In this document: in pieces, positions 22,976 to 34,310 of the stretch
Numbering within the stretch: position 1 is the stretch's first letter
Layout: every line of letters begins with the position of its first letter
Origin: Cryptomeria japonica
Lineage: Eukaryota > Streptophyta > Pinopsida > Cupressales > Cupressaceae
Length of the DNA: 64,000 nucleotides
Reading direction: 5' to 3'
Assembly: GCF_030272615.1 (NCBI RefSeq)
Contig: NC_081411.1
Span: forward strand, 216,702,154 to 216,766,153
The notes under the pieces: model-generated
Told to the model about the DNA's origin: nothing
Seen by the model: the letters and a program-made list of their open reading frames with translations, nothing else
The model's database searches: none
Translations under genes and position numbers: made by a program

Positions 22976-24849
22976 GTTAGGAGGAAATTATTGGGTTTCA
23001 AGTGACAATACAGTCCATTGGAAGAGGCCAAAATAAATGGTGATTATTTTCACCTAAAAGACAAAATTGGTTCCAAGTGAAATAAAGAGATGAAACATAA
23101 AGTGCAATAAACTAACCAATATTCTCATCAAATGCATAGTGTCTTCATAGGAAAGAGCTAAGGAAACGGATTAAATACTTAAAACCTAAAGGTCAAAAGA
23201 GAAACATTATTTTTACTGAAAGTGAAATCAATATAGAAAGTAAAGCAAATGTTTTCACTAAGAAGTAAAAGCGTAATAATAAGGTTAATCATTTTCACCA
23301 AGGCCAAGTGTTTTCCAGGAATATTAAGGAGAAGTGTTAGAATGTTGTATGAATAGTTTCTTGAAGAGCAAGTCCAATAAAGGAGATCTTCTTCTCAAGT
23401 TCCCAAGTGTCAAGGAGAAGAGGCAATGCATAAAGACAAAGCTTATTGTGCAAGGCATTTCAATTAAGGGGAGAATAATTCATAAGAAAAAAAAGACAAA
23501 AAATTAAACATTTTTTAGTTACAAAGAAAAAAAAAAGGAAAAAAAGGGAAATTGAGAAATAAAGATTCTGGAATCAAATTTGGAGAAAATGGATAGGTAT
23601 CAGCTACTAGAAAAATCTAGAGACTCCTCCTTTCTCTATATATTTTCTTTCCTTTTCATTTGTACAGGTTTTGGAACTTGGTATTGTGCAAGGTAGAATA
23701 GAGATGTGCATAGTTTCTGAGTCACAGTCTGAATATGTAATATGTAAAAGTTTGATTTTATTAGCAAATGTTAGCTAGTTAATGTTGTTCAAATGTTACT
23801 GTTAAGGAATTGTCTCCATGTTGAACTCATTTACTTCATATGAACTTGAAATATCAAGGATATTCTAGTTTATCATCACAATTTTCATGTGATTGTGTAG
23901 TGTATATATGGGTTTCCTTCAAAGAAGAAATTAAATGTTGCATATAAACTGTTGTGAGTTTAAGAGAACAAGAAGGATTTTTAAGAAGAATTTCATGGAA
24001 ATATGAAAGGATTTGTTGTTGTGAGGCATCAACATGTTTTGAATCCATTGGTTAAATCTAGTTTGTTGATAAGATTTCTTTTGTTGTTATATATTTGACT
24101 CTTTGGCCCAATGTTAGGAATTGATCTATAAAGGGCATCATGCATTTCCAAAATAATTATTAAATCTAATAAACTTTTATTTCATGCTTTGTTTGGTTGT
24201 ATAATTTTTTGTAATTATAATGTTCTCCATGCAAGTAACTAAAGATTGCTCAAGATCTGAGCCAACATTGAGTGAGAATTTATGTTTCTTGGCATATAGT
24301 TGGTGAGAACTATATTTGTTTAAGGTGATACCCTGTTGGTTATATGTGTGAATCTTTAGTTTTATTGAAAGGGTCACCCCCTAGGTCCTGCAGGGCCTAG
24401 AGTGTGGGGGAAACATATGTTCCCTGTTAGTTGGTCAAGTCTAGTGTTAAAATTGATCATAAGGGCTGGCTAGTATTTATATTTTAACATTTTATTGATT
24501 TGGGAACCAACACCAAGGGTAGTTTTCATGCATATTTCATGTCTTGGATTGAACTTGTGGTTTCTCTCAAGGGGGGTAGTGGTGTGTGCAGTGTTGTTGT
24601 GACCTTTTTCCTTAATGGCAAAGAAGAAGAGATTGAGAAAGTTTGATCTTTGGGGAGATATAGAGAAGTTTTTTTGTCTTTGGGAAGAGATTGAGTAAGT
24701 TCTGGATAAGAGAGAGATTGAGTAGTAATTTTGAGATACTTCTGATATGGAGAGAGTTTGTGTTGATTCAGTTTGTAGAGAGATATTAAGCAATATTTGA
24801 GTTTAGTCAAGTGTTTTCAAGCATTTTCATCAATGACAAAGGGGGAGAT
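22976..24849 (+). other. TE3 3' region before the 3' LTR
   Basis: No gene is recognised. An A-rich patch (23460-23550) is followed by a pyrimidine-rich stretch and, from about 24595, by purine-rich 'gagagattgag' phrases leading into the polypurine tract at 24838-24849. Minus-strand frames of about 100 codons here (24470-24793, 24526-24810) come from this strand bias and overlap one another in different frames. Confidence 0.5.
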
Positions 24850-26049
24850 TGTTAGAAGTATGTGTTGTTGAGGTTGTCATTGATATCAAACTTGTTGTTC
24901 TAGATTGGTATTTGTCTGGAATGTTTGTGGTGCAAATATATTTTGTTGTGTTGGTGTTGTAGGTGTTCATTGGTTGTTCTGAAAGTGTTCGGATCTGGAA
25001 AGTCTTGCTGACGTTGTTTATTAAGGTTATCTTCTTTTGATATAGTTTTGATATCTTGGATATGATTGTTCTATGGTCCAAAAATATATTTGTGTTCTCT
25101 GAGTGTTGTGGCATTGATTTGTTGCTCATCATGATATTCTATGTTAGACCTATCCTTAGGTATAGATATGATTTGTGGGAGATTGTTTTATGTGTTATGG
25201 GTCTTACCATAGTGTGTGGAAATCTGAATTTGAGATATTTGCATTAGAGAGTATGTTTTGATCATTAATTGATTATATCAATGCATAGCCTGTGGATATG
25301 TTGTTGGTTATGTTTCAATGATTGCAGATCGGTGAATTAATCTTTGGAAGATGTGTTTTAGTCTCCTATTTCTCCTAGAGAGGATCAGCATATGTATTTT
25401 TGGTCTAGAAAGTAAATTTTGGTTCTGGCCGACTTGGTTCAAGCTTTGATCTATCTTGTATATAAGGAATGTGTATGATTGAGTTGTAAGTAAGAGAGAA
25501 GAAAATAGAAGTGTGATGAGGTGTGGAGTGTAGATGTATGATGCAAAGATAGTCAATGAGGTTTAGAGAAGAAAAGTTGTGTTCACATGATATACAAGTT
25601 GTGTTGAGATTGTGGTAGAGATATGAGACAGAGTGTTAGCAGTTGAGGTCTAAGTTGTGTGTGTGTTGATGTTGGCTGATTGATGTAGAGTTCAAGAACA
25701 ACTTCATTATTAGGAGATCCTTCTTTTCATATCATTTTTTTATCTTTCCCTATTGTAGTTAGCTTCAAGTTTTGAAAGTCCTATTTTGTATATTGTGCCA
25801 TGAGCAGTCAGCCTTGGTTTGCAAGTCCAGAGCAGTGAGATCTTTTCTTTGTAATCTAATATACATAGTGGATTTATTTTTGTGGGTAGGTGCTCACAGT
25901 GGTTTTTCCCTGTTTGGTTTTTCCACGTAGAAAATCTTGGTGTTCCTGTGTTGGATGTGTGTTGTTGTTTAATTGTTTATGTGATACATTAATTTTTATT
26001 TTGGATTGATTCACCCCCCCCCCCTCTCAATTATACCTTGTGTTCAACA
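24850..26049 (+). repeat. TE3 3' LTR
   Basis: It is 1,200 bases from TGTTAGAAG to TTCAACA, partner of 11174-12289. It retains the C-rich motif 'attcacccccccccc' near 26009-26025. A stretch near 25715-25790 is absent from the 5' copy, which explains most of the length difference. Confidence 0.85.
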
Positions 26050-26420
26050 AAAGATGCCAGAAGGTGGGTCTATCATTGATCATTTGAATGAGTTTATCAT
26101 AGTCACTAGTCAACTAAGTTCTATTAAAGTAACTTTTTATGATGAGGTTAGGGCTCTCTTGATTTTATGCTCATTGTCAAAAAGTTGGAATAGCTTGACC
26201 ATGGTTATAAGTAATTATGTCTCTAGTTCAAACATTTTAAAGTTTTATGATGTTGTTGGTGTCATCCTTAATGAGTAAATATGATGGAAAATCATAGGTG
26301 AGACATCAAGTAATGCCTTGGTTGTTGAGAATAGGAGAATACCAAGGAAAAGAGGAAAAAGCCCAACAAACTATGGGAAATTTAGGATGCATAAATCCAA
26401 ATCCAAATCTTGAGAAAGAG
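26050..26420 (+). pseudogene. TE2 Copia gag, C-terminal part
   Basis: The translation starts KMPEGGSIIDHLNEF and runs open to 26276 through LSSIKVTFYDEVRALLILCSLSKSWNSL, the second half of a Copia gag domain that began at 10841. It decays near 26340-26420 into a basic Lys/Ser stretch (RKRGKSPTN, KSKSKS), the usual linker before the zinc knuckle. The join to the first half is at the TE3 target duplication. Confidence 0.8.
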
Positions 26421-26439
26421 TCTTACAAAATTTAGATTA

Positions 26440-27188
26440 TATACTAATTGAATATTCTTGATAATGTAAAATCATCATAGGTTTTTTAGAATGACAAACA
26501 AATTAGAACCTTCCTCAAAAATACTGAAGTGTTCATGGAAACTTTCTTTAAAGTTAGTGAAACTGGTTGTAGGGAATTATGTCTGAACAAAAAGAAGGAA
26601 CTCAAAGAAGGTATGATGCAACTTAAAGGTAACAAAATTCCTAAAGGCCTAGTCTCACTTGAGTAGTTGTTCAACATGAATGCCAAATATATCAAAAAGG
26701 AAATGGCCAACTCAACTAATACTTCTAACAAAAATGAAACTATAAATATTGGGAGTCCAAATGATCCCAATCTGGTATGTACTGGTAAATGTTGTATGCC
26801 TAAAGAAAGGAGAAAATTGATCAAATTATGGGTGAGATACAAAAATGTTGATGTGTGGTGTTATGACAACCTGAAGAATTTCATGGGAGGGCAACTCTAA
26901 CATCATATACACCTCAAGCTAGGAACTTCTCCCTTTAAGTAGAGATAGAGGAATTATAATTCTAAAATTATCGATACAATTTTTAGGGATATTGACAAGA
27001 TGTTGAAGGAAAAGATTATTTACCCTATCCATCATTCTACATGGGTAGCTAATATTATTACCATACGTAAGAAGAATAGTGAAATAAGGATCTGTGTTGA
27101 TTTCAAGAACCTAAATCAATCTTCTCTTAAGAATAATTATCCTCTGACCAATATGGATCATGTATTACAAATTTTCCACATATGATAT
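26440..27188 (+). pseudogene. TE5 Ty3/gypsy pol: protease linker and start of RT
   Basis: Segments in order are IPKGLVSLE (near 26638), INIGSPNDPN and CMPKERRKLIKLWVRYKNVDVW (26742-26860), then LKEKIIYPIHHSTWVANI and EIRICVDFKNLNQSSLKNNYPL (27003-27150). This is the conserved run from the end of protease into the RT fingers of a gypsy pol. It is broken by a few stops and ends at the TE6 insertion at 27188, just before the RT motif LDGFSGYNQ, which resumes at 32827. Confidence 0.8.
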
Positions 27189-28425
27189 TGTTAGTAGCAA
27201 TCAAGAAGGAAGATTAAGAGGGGGGGTGAATCAGTCTTCACGAGATCTCAACAAATTTAAACTTCAAAACATAAATTGATAAACTGCAGTAATAGATAGA
27301 TAAGAAAATTAACAACACAACATATAACACCAATATTTTGATGTGGAAAACTCGGTTAAGGTAAAAACCACGGTGGGAACCTACCCATAGTAAGATGATA
27401 CTCTGCAGTAGTATGCAAAAATATTACAATGGGGAATGCACACACATAAAGGGACATTGCCTAGAGTTCACTACTCAAAAGATATATGTCTGGAAGGATA
27501 CAAGCCTCAAGGAAATCTCACTGACTTACAATATGATTTGGACTACAATCCGGAAGGAATGAACTGCAATGATAGCACCTACAAATGCCTAATGGCAGTT
27601 CCGGTTAAGCACAGTTATCTTCTCTACAACACCTCAACACTTCACTGAATGATATATCCTTGTTTACACATTTACCTCTCTCTGATAATGCGGACATAAT
27701 ATTGACACCTAAATTACATAAGTATATCACCCATATATACAAATCATCAACCTTGATAACAAGGTTGGCTAAACCCTCAACCCTCAACTCATAAATACAA
27801 CAAATTACATTACACGATATAAAGATCGACCATCAGACCAATATTATAATTTACATTACATATCATGGACCTAATTCAAATTTCCAAATAATTACATCCA
27901 CTAGAAATCCCACCAAGAACAACCGCAACACGCTACACCACCAGAAATACTGCATAACATGCAAATCATCACCAGTTCATAGAAATCACCAAAAAATTGC
28001 ACAACGATCGATGCAGATTGCCAAAAAAATAGGAAATGACTAGGAAACACCAACAAGAATGTTAGAATCATCTGAAATAGTTTCACCAATACCTCTTTTC
28101 AAATCTTCATCGGTCAACGTCTCAAAGCTCAAGAACACAACCAATCAACAACTGTCACAAGGAAAGATAACTTGTGGAGCACCAAATCACGAACCATCTG
28201 AAATGAAGATACACAAGATCACCCCGAACAATAATCCAAACTCTCAACATAAGATCTGATCACACCAGAATATACCAAAGGAAATGTCAGATTCTGCAAA
28301 ATAGTGATCAGCACAACCAAACTACAAAACTGAGCCAAAAACTCATCGGAATAACTCAAAGGAATATGTTGACATCAATGACAACAACATATCCTAGCAG
28401 TAGCAATGAACAACCAAATCCAACA
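27189..28425 (-). repeat. TE6 3' LTR
   Basis: The borders are TGTTAG and CCAACA (1,237 bases). It carries the 'gagggggggtgaatcag' motif near the left border. The complement of a polypurine tract (atctctccctttggcattg) follows from 28426. Confidence 0.85.
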
Positions 28426-29021
28426 ATCTCTCCCTTTGGCATTGATGGCAACATATGTATGTGAAAAATAGTCAATGCAAAGAAAGAAGATATCACCAAC
28501 AAACTCCCCCTAAGATCAAGATAGATAAAGCAGTTTTTCACATGATCTATCTCCCCCTTTGACAACAATGCCAAAGATCACCAAAACAAAAAACCAAACA
28601 GAAACATGAATCTCTCTCCCCCTAGGATATACAACCAAATCAACAGACTACTCCAACACAGAAGCAACACCAACTCATCAATCTGAATAAAAGAATAAGG
28701 CTCTGAATTTCACCGGATTGATGCAACTCAATGCATCTAGTTCTCATCAGGAGGGGTAGATACCCCTAACTTGTCTCTCAAATAAATAAATGTATATGCA
28801 TGCAACAACTTAGTGAAAATATCAGCAATTTGTTCCTTTGTAGATACATATTCTAGCTTCACCTTCTATTCACTGACTTTCTCTCTTAAGTAATTATATT
28901 TGATTGATATATGCTTAGTTTTTTAATGTTTCACCGGATTATTTGACATGTTTATAGCATTGTAATTATCATAGTATATAACAGTAGGAACATCATAAAT
29001 AACTTTGATATCTTTCAACAT
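28426..29021 (-). other. TE6 3' untranslated region
   Basis: This lies between the RNase H end and the 3' LTR. No ORF with a recognisable domain is present, but Copia C-terminal fragments (complement of 28990-29020) lead into the RNase H entry. Confidence 0.5.
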
Positions 29022-29525
29022 TTACTTCATCCAAACTATCTGAGTACATTTACTAGAAGGAGAAATGTACTCAGCTTCAGCAGTAGATAAAGATACTGAA
29101 TCTTGTTTCTTGCTAGCCCATGAAACCAAATTCTTACCTAAAAAGAATACTCCACTAGCAGTACTCTTTCTATCATTAATATCACCTGCCCAATCTGCAT
29201 CATTGTAAGAACACAACATGAAATCGTCATTCTTTGGATACCACAAACCATAATATTCAGTTCCCTTTATATATCTAAATATTCTTTTAACAACAGTGAC
29301 ATGACTCTCCTTTGGACCAGCTTGATATCTATCAGCCATACACATAGCATGCATAATGTCAGGCCTATTCTCAGTAAGATATAGCAGTCCACCAACCATA
29401 GATCTGTACAAACTCTTATTAGCTTTAGGAGATTCATCATTTTTAGACAATTTACAACCATACACAATAGGAGTTCCAACCAGTTTGGAATCATCTAATC
29501 CAAACTTCTTCAACAATTCCTTCAC
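29022..29525 (-). pseudogene. TE6 RT end and RNase H
   Basis: The 167-codon frame reads KELLKKFGLDDSKLVGTP, YRSMVGGLLYLTENRPDIMHA, YIKGTEYYGLWY, DADWAGDINDRKSTASG and SLSTAEAEYI. This is the RT thumb/connection and the first two-thirds of the Copia RNase H, including its first catalytic Asp in DADWAG and the Glu in AEAEY. RNase H removes the RNA strand of the hybrid. The C-terminal part lies beyond 29022 in broken frames. Confidence 0.85.
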
Positions 29526-29613
29526 ATACTTAGTTTGAGATATAAAGATACCCTTTCCTGTCTATGCAATCTGCAAACCTAAGAAAAAATTCATCTCACC
29601 AATCATAGACATC

Positions 29614-30453
29614 TCAAATTCTTTTTTTCATATCATCGGTAAACTTCATACCCATATCATCATCGCCACCAAAGATAATGTCATCAACAAAAAATTGAAC
29701 AATCAAAATGTTATCATTTTCAATCTTAAAGTACAAATTACTATCAGCAAAACATTTGATAAATCCCAATTTTAGCAAATATTTGTCTAACCTAGCATAC
29801 CAGGCTCTAGGAGCTTGTTTCAAACCATAAAGTTCTTTCTTCAACTTACATACCATGTCACCATCATTTGATCATGAAAATCCATCAAGTTGTTCAATGT
29901 AAACTTTTTCTTCTAGATCATCATTAAAAAATGCAGATTTGACATCCATCTGATATACCTTGAAATCTTTATAAGCGGCATGAGAAAGCAACAATCTAAC
30001 AGATTCAATTTTGGCAACCGAAGCAAAATTTTCTTCATAATCAATCCCTTCTTGTTGTGAATATCCTTTGCAGACCAGTCTGACTTTATTTTTTACTACT
30101 TCATTGGCTTCATTCAATTTGTTCCTAAAAACCCATTTAGTACCAATAACATTTTTATCCTTAGGTCTAGGCACAAGTTCCCAAGTGTTGTTTTTTTCAA
30201 TCTGATCTAAGTCTTCTTCCATGGCTCTAATCCAATTATCATCTTTATAGGGTTCAACAATATATTTAGGTTCAACATTAGAAAGCAAGCATATTTCTTC
30301 TACAGCTAACCTTCTTCTAGTCATCACACCTTTATTCTTATCACCAATGATCTGATTCTCATAATGATTTAATCTTACATACGTTGGAGTCTTCTGATTG
30401 TTTTGATCTTCAGGTTCTTGAACATCATCACTAGCAGCAACATCTGGATTCAT
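29614..30453 (-). pseudogene. TE6 reverse transcriptase
   Basis: Two frames follow leftward. 30453-29872 (193 codons) has the pre-RT linker, NTWELVPRPKDKNVIGTKWVFR, KVRLVCKGYSQQEGIDYEENFA and VYQMDVKSAFFND. 29856-29614 has ELYGLKQAPRAWYARLDKYLL and the catalytic motif FVDDIIFGG. A stop between them (near 29870) and loss of frame after 29614 make it inactive. The usual Copia motif is YVDD; FVDD still keeps both Asp residues. Confidence 0.85.
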
Positions 30454-30499
30454 AGTCTCTACCGAATCATTATGCTTAGGTTCTTCAAGCTGAATAGGA

Positions 30500-31397
30500 G
30501 CTAAAATAACATGTTTACCTTCATCATAAGTTTTGATCTCCTTCCAAAGGTTTTCATCACCTTCACACTTGCACTCTCAAATATCTTTCTCAGTCTCTTG
30601 TTATAGTACCAGTAGGCTTTGCTATTTGTAGAATATCCCAAAAAGATACCTTCATCACTTTTAGCATCAAACTTTCAAATATCCTCATTTCTCTTGATAT
30701 AACATTTGCTACCAAAAACTTTGAAATATTTCACAGTAGGAACATGACCCAACCAAATCTCATAAGGAGTCTTAATGATATCACCTTTGATATGAACTCT
30801 ATTGAATGTATAGACTGTAATTCTAATAGCTTCTCTCTAATAGACCTTCAGAACATTTCCTTCAATCAACATGGTTCTTGCAGCATCTAAAATAGTATGG
30901 TTCTTCCTTTCAACAATCCCATTCTGTTGTGGGGTCACCGGAACAAAATTATCTACCTCTATTAGATCTCAGACACTTCAACTTCAATCTGGACTCAATT
31001 TCAACTTTAGCTTTGAATATCTTGAACTTCTCAAATGCTTCTAATTTTTCCTTCAAAACGACAACCCACATCATTCTAGAATAATCATCAATTAGCAGCA
31101 TAAAGTATCTATCACCCTACACACTTCTAACATTTGTAGGTCCACATAGATCAGTATGCACAAGATCTAATATTCCATCTAATGTATACCATTTACTCTT
31201 GAAAGAAATTCTCATTTGCTTACCCAACTAACATTCCTTACATACCGGATTAACAAGTTTAACAATCTTAGGCAGATCTCTAATGGCTTGTATAGAACTA
31301 ATCTTGATCAATGAATCAAAGTTTACATGACACATTCTTCTATGTCATAGCCAACTCTCATCTATCCTAGCAATCAAACAACTTTTCTCACTAGCAT
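30500..31397 (-). pseudogene. TE6 integrase remnant
   Basis: Frame-broken leftward translation contains QQNGIVERKNHTILDAARTML near 30940, holding the Glu of the DDE triad, followed by YEIWLGHVPTVKYFKVFGSKCY near 30740. Upstream pieces (about 31080-31290) match the catalytic core, but stops are frequent. Integrase joins the cDNA to the target. Confidence 0.7.
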
Positions 31398-31796
31398 TCA
31401 AATGAAAAATGTTACCTTCAGTCTTAGTCTTAGATGCTTACCATCAAAATAAATTGATCCTCTCCCACGGATTACATAGGCTTTGTCATCACCAAATCTA
31501 ACTATTCCACCATCATACCTTTTCATGCTCACAAATTTTCTTTTTTCATTAGTCATATGATGTGAAAAATTGTTGTAAATCATCCATTCACCTTTTTCTT
31601 CTACTTTTGCAGCCAAAGCTTTCTCCTCAACAAAACAGCTAGTGGAATCAATAGGCACAGGTCTATCTTCTTTAATGGAAATAAAAACAACTTCATCTCC
31701 TTCTAATTCTTCATCTGTAACACCTTCATCTGTAGCATAATAACAGTTCTTTTGGTTCCTAAACTTCATACTTCTAATGCTTCTCATATCTATCAT
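31398..31796 (-). pseudogene. TE6 protease region
   Basis: The 132-codon frame contains WMIYNNFSHHMTNEKRKF where Copia proteases have W.IDSGCS.HMT, so the catalytic DSG is replaced by YNN. It continues GGIVRFGDDKAYVIRGRGSI and decays at the point where LLSVSQL would be expected. The N-terminal part is an acidic linker following the zinc knuckle. Confidence 0.75.
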
Positions 31797-32038
31797 TCAT
31801 ATCAAACTTATCAAACTTATCATGTATGTCATACTTAGCCATTCTCTCAAGACATCTAGAAGCAGAATGTCCTATCTTATTTCAAGAAAAACATTTCAAG
31901 GGAAACTTTCCATCATACTTACTAACACCTTTAGGAAATCTTTGGACAATTAATGCTTCAAGCTCATATAGCTCTATTTCTTGCTCTGCTATCTCTCTCC
32001 TTTCTCTTTCATATCTAGATATCCTGCACTCAACAGGA

Positions 32039-32756
32039 TCATATTTTTTTCTTATCGGACACAAATTTTGATTCCTTGAATGTTGTCTCTGACTTTCCAT
32101 GTGATTCTCCAAATTCGCTCAGCTCAAATGCAGCAAGTTTTCCAACCAATACATTTGTTGTCATTGTAGTTACACTCTGGATCTCATCAATAGTGGCAAC
32201 CTTATGTTTATAAGCAAGAGGCAAAGATCTCAACACCTTAGCAACAATCTCATCTTCTTCAATCTTTCCATCAGCAAATCTGATATCAAGGACAAGCTCA
32301 TTCACCTTAGCCATGTATGAATGTATGTTCTCATCATCTCCCATCTTCAATGTCTCATACTCTCCTTTTAAACTCTGCAACTTAGCAACTTTTACTTGAC
32401 TATCACCTCCATACAGGATCTCAAACTTCTCCCAGATATCATGTGCGGTCTAAAGTTCCATAACAGTTCTCATTTCAGAATCATTCAAGGCACTGAGTAA
32501 TGCTTACTTTTCTCTGATGTTATATTCAACTTCCTTAAGCTAATTAGGAGTGGATGGTCCATTTTGAGGAACAACATAGGCATTCTTAATAATCTTCCAA
32601 TAATCTTCTCCAAGACATTTCAAATGCGCCTCCATTCGTCTCTTCCATACAGTGTAGTTGCTTCCATCAAACCTTGGACTATCCTTCCTGAAAAGAATAC
32701 CTTGAGCCTCCATTCTGGATCTCCTCACGCGATTAAGATTCTATCGGAGGATCTAT
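32039..32756 (-). pseudogene. TE6 gag
   Basis: The frame at 32728-32540 reads RFDGSNYTVWKRRMEAHLKCLG, and 32380-32039 reads LQSLKGEYETLKMGDDENI, YMAKVNELVLDIRFADGKI and EDEIVAKVLRSLP, in the normal Copia gag order, starting just inside the primer site. A zinc-knuckle remnant lies leftward near 31850-31880. At least three stops interrupt it. Confidence 0.8.
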
Positions 32757-32767
32757 CTTTGATACCA
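32757..32767 (-). other. TE6 primer binding site
   Basis: The minus strand reads tggtatcaaag two bases from the LTR remnant, resembling the initiator tRNA-Met site. Confidence 0.8.
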
Positions 32768-32769
32768 AT

Positions 32770-32816
32770 TGTTAGCAGCAATCAAGAAGGAATATTGATT
32801 CACCCCCACCCTAATA
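32770..32816 (-). repeat. TE6 5' LTR, collapsed remnant
   Basis: The first 24 bases match the left end of the 27189 LTR (TGTTAGCAGCAATCAAG), then the sequence jumps to 'ttgattcacccccaccct' and ends CTAATA before the GATAT duplication. Some 1.2 kb of LTR is missing. The C-rich part is in the reverse sense to the matching G-rich motif in the full LTR. Confidence 0.75.
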
Positions 32817-32821
32817 GATAT

Positions 32822-34090
32822 CCATGTTAGATGGCTTCTCAAGGTACAACCAAGTCAATGTAGATCTAAAAGATCAACACAAGACAACCTTTATTTCACC
32901 TTGGGGAACATTTACATATAATCATATGTCCTTTGGTCTCATTAATGTGGGAGCCACTTTTAAATGAGCCATGGACCTGCCTTTTGGTCATTTGATAAAT
33001 AAGATCATTACAATATATCTAGATGATCTAACTATGTTTTCTAAAAGGAGAGAAAGTCACCTCAAATACCTGGAAGTGATTCTACAAATATATAGGGAAC
33101 ATGGTATCTCATTGAACCCCAAGAAGTCAGTGTTTTGTGTTATCAAGGCAAGATTCTTGGCCAGATTTTTTTTAAAGAATGGATTAGGATCAATCCTAAA
33201 TGGATGAGGGTTATCCAACAACTGAGCCTACCTCCTAATAAAATAGGTGTAAAATATTTTTTTGGTCAAGTAAACTTTTTGAGGAGATTTATCCCTAATT
33301 TTTATGAGATCACTAAACACATAGTTGATATGATTAATGAAAGGTAAGGCTTCAAGTGAAATTATTTTGGTAAACAGGAATTTGAAGATATTAAGAGAGT
33401 CTTTGTGCATGCCCCTGTGCTGGTACACCTAGATTTCAACAAATATTTCATTATCTAATGCTATGCATCATAGCATACTATATCATCTATCCTATTACAA
33501 ATGAATGAACAAAAAATAGAAATACCCATAGCCTCCATGAGCACTCCTTTGAAGAAACATGAACTCAATTATTATCACACAAAGAAGCATGTGCTCATAG
33601 TGGTGAAGGTAGTGAAACAATTTAGGTTTTGTATTCTGCTCTCACATGTCGTAGTGTTTATGTCAGACCCAGCTGTGAGAGTGTCCTTACCCAAAAAGAA
33701 ATTGGCTATAAATAAGAGAGGCACATGGGTATCCAAGGTACTGGAATATGACCATGAGATTAAACCAACCAAATTGGTTAAAGGTTGAGGATTATGCAAG
33801 TTAATAGTGGATAATGAGCTTGTATCAAAAGAAGAAACCCCTCAAGTACTATTGGTTAGTCTACAAGACCCATGGTTCTCTAATATTGCCTTCTACCTTA
33901 TGGGGAATTCTCTTCTGGTTTTTCTCCTAGAGTAACAAGAGAATCAAAACTAAAGGTAGCTAAGTATGTGATCTAGAACAATACCTTGTATATGAGATGC
34001 TTAGATGAGACATTTCTCAGATGCGTCAATAAAGAACAAAATAAACTTTTAAGATCATTCCATGATGAGGCTTGCATTTATTAGGGTTAA
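32822..34090 (+). pseudogene. TE5 gypsy pol: RT, RNase H and integrase N-terminus
   Basis: After TE6 the frame resumes MLDGFSRYNQVNVDL, SPWGTFTY, MSFGLINVGATF and IITIYLDDLTMFSK, where the gypsy catalytic YVDD is YLDD (33015-33030). The connection follows (EHGISLNPKKSVF, FLRRFIPNFYEI), then RNase H fragments near 33480-33780 (ELNYYHTKKH) and DPWFSNIAFYLM near 33870. RCVNKEQ and the integrase zinc-finger start FHDEAC occur near 34020-34075. Frameshifts and stops are common. TE7 sequence begins just after. Confidence 0.8.
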
Positions 34091-34310
34091 GTGCATTTAT
34101 TGCAATGAAAAGTTAGGCAAATAAAAGGTGACTTAATCACTTCATTTGTCACTTTTCATTCCAAGTGAGAGAATAGAAGAGTCCAGTAAAGGAGAATTTG
34201 CAGAGATTTCGAGCGATACCTAGATTTGGTGTGCAATCTTGCATCTAGTTGAAAGGTATTTAACAATGAAACTCTTTTAGGTTGAAGTTTGAAATTTAAA
34301 TTTGATAAGA

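Larger units (their letters stand above)
11174..26049 (+). mobile_element. TE3: Copia-type LTR retrotransposon, internally rearranged
   Basis: The 5' LTR is 11174-12289 and the 3' LTR 24850-26049. A primer site follows the 5' LTR (tggtatcaaatc, from 12292) and a purine tract precedes the 3' LTR (aaagggggagat, 24838-24849). The flanking five bases are GAAGA (11169-11173) and AAAGA (26050-26054), one mismatch. The TE2 gag reading frame continues across the deleted element, which confirms both borders. The interior holds gag, protease, RT and RNase H remnants, but the integrase region is missing. Between RNase H (ends 14729) and the 3' LTR lie about 10 kb, including PPR-derived sequence and TE4. 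Confidence 0.85.
27189..32816 (-). mobile_element. TE6: minus-strand Copia element inserted in TE5 RT
   Basis: The 3' LTR is 27189-28425. The 5' LTR is collapsed to 32770-32816. GATAT is duplicated at 27184-27188 and 32817-32821, and the TE5 RT reading frame resumes right after it (MLDGFS). The primer site is at 32757-32767. Gag, protease, integrase, RT and RNase H remnants follow in leftward Copia order. All coding parts have stops. The severely shortened 5' LTR means it could not be transcribed from its own promoter. Confidence 0.9.

Noticed and set aside
24470-24810. Overlapping 94- and 107-codon minus-strand ORFs
   Set aside because: They are in different frames over the same strand-biased purine-rich DNA in front of a polypurine tract; no motif.
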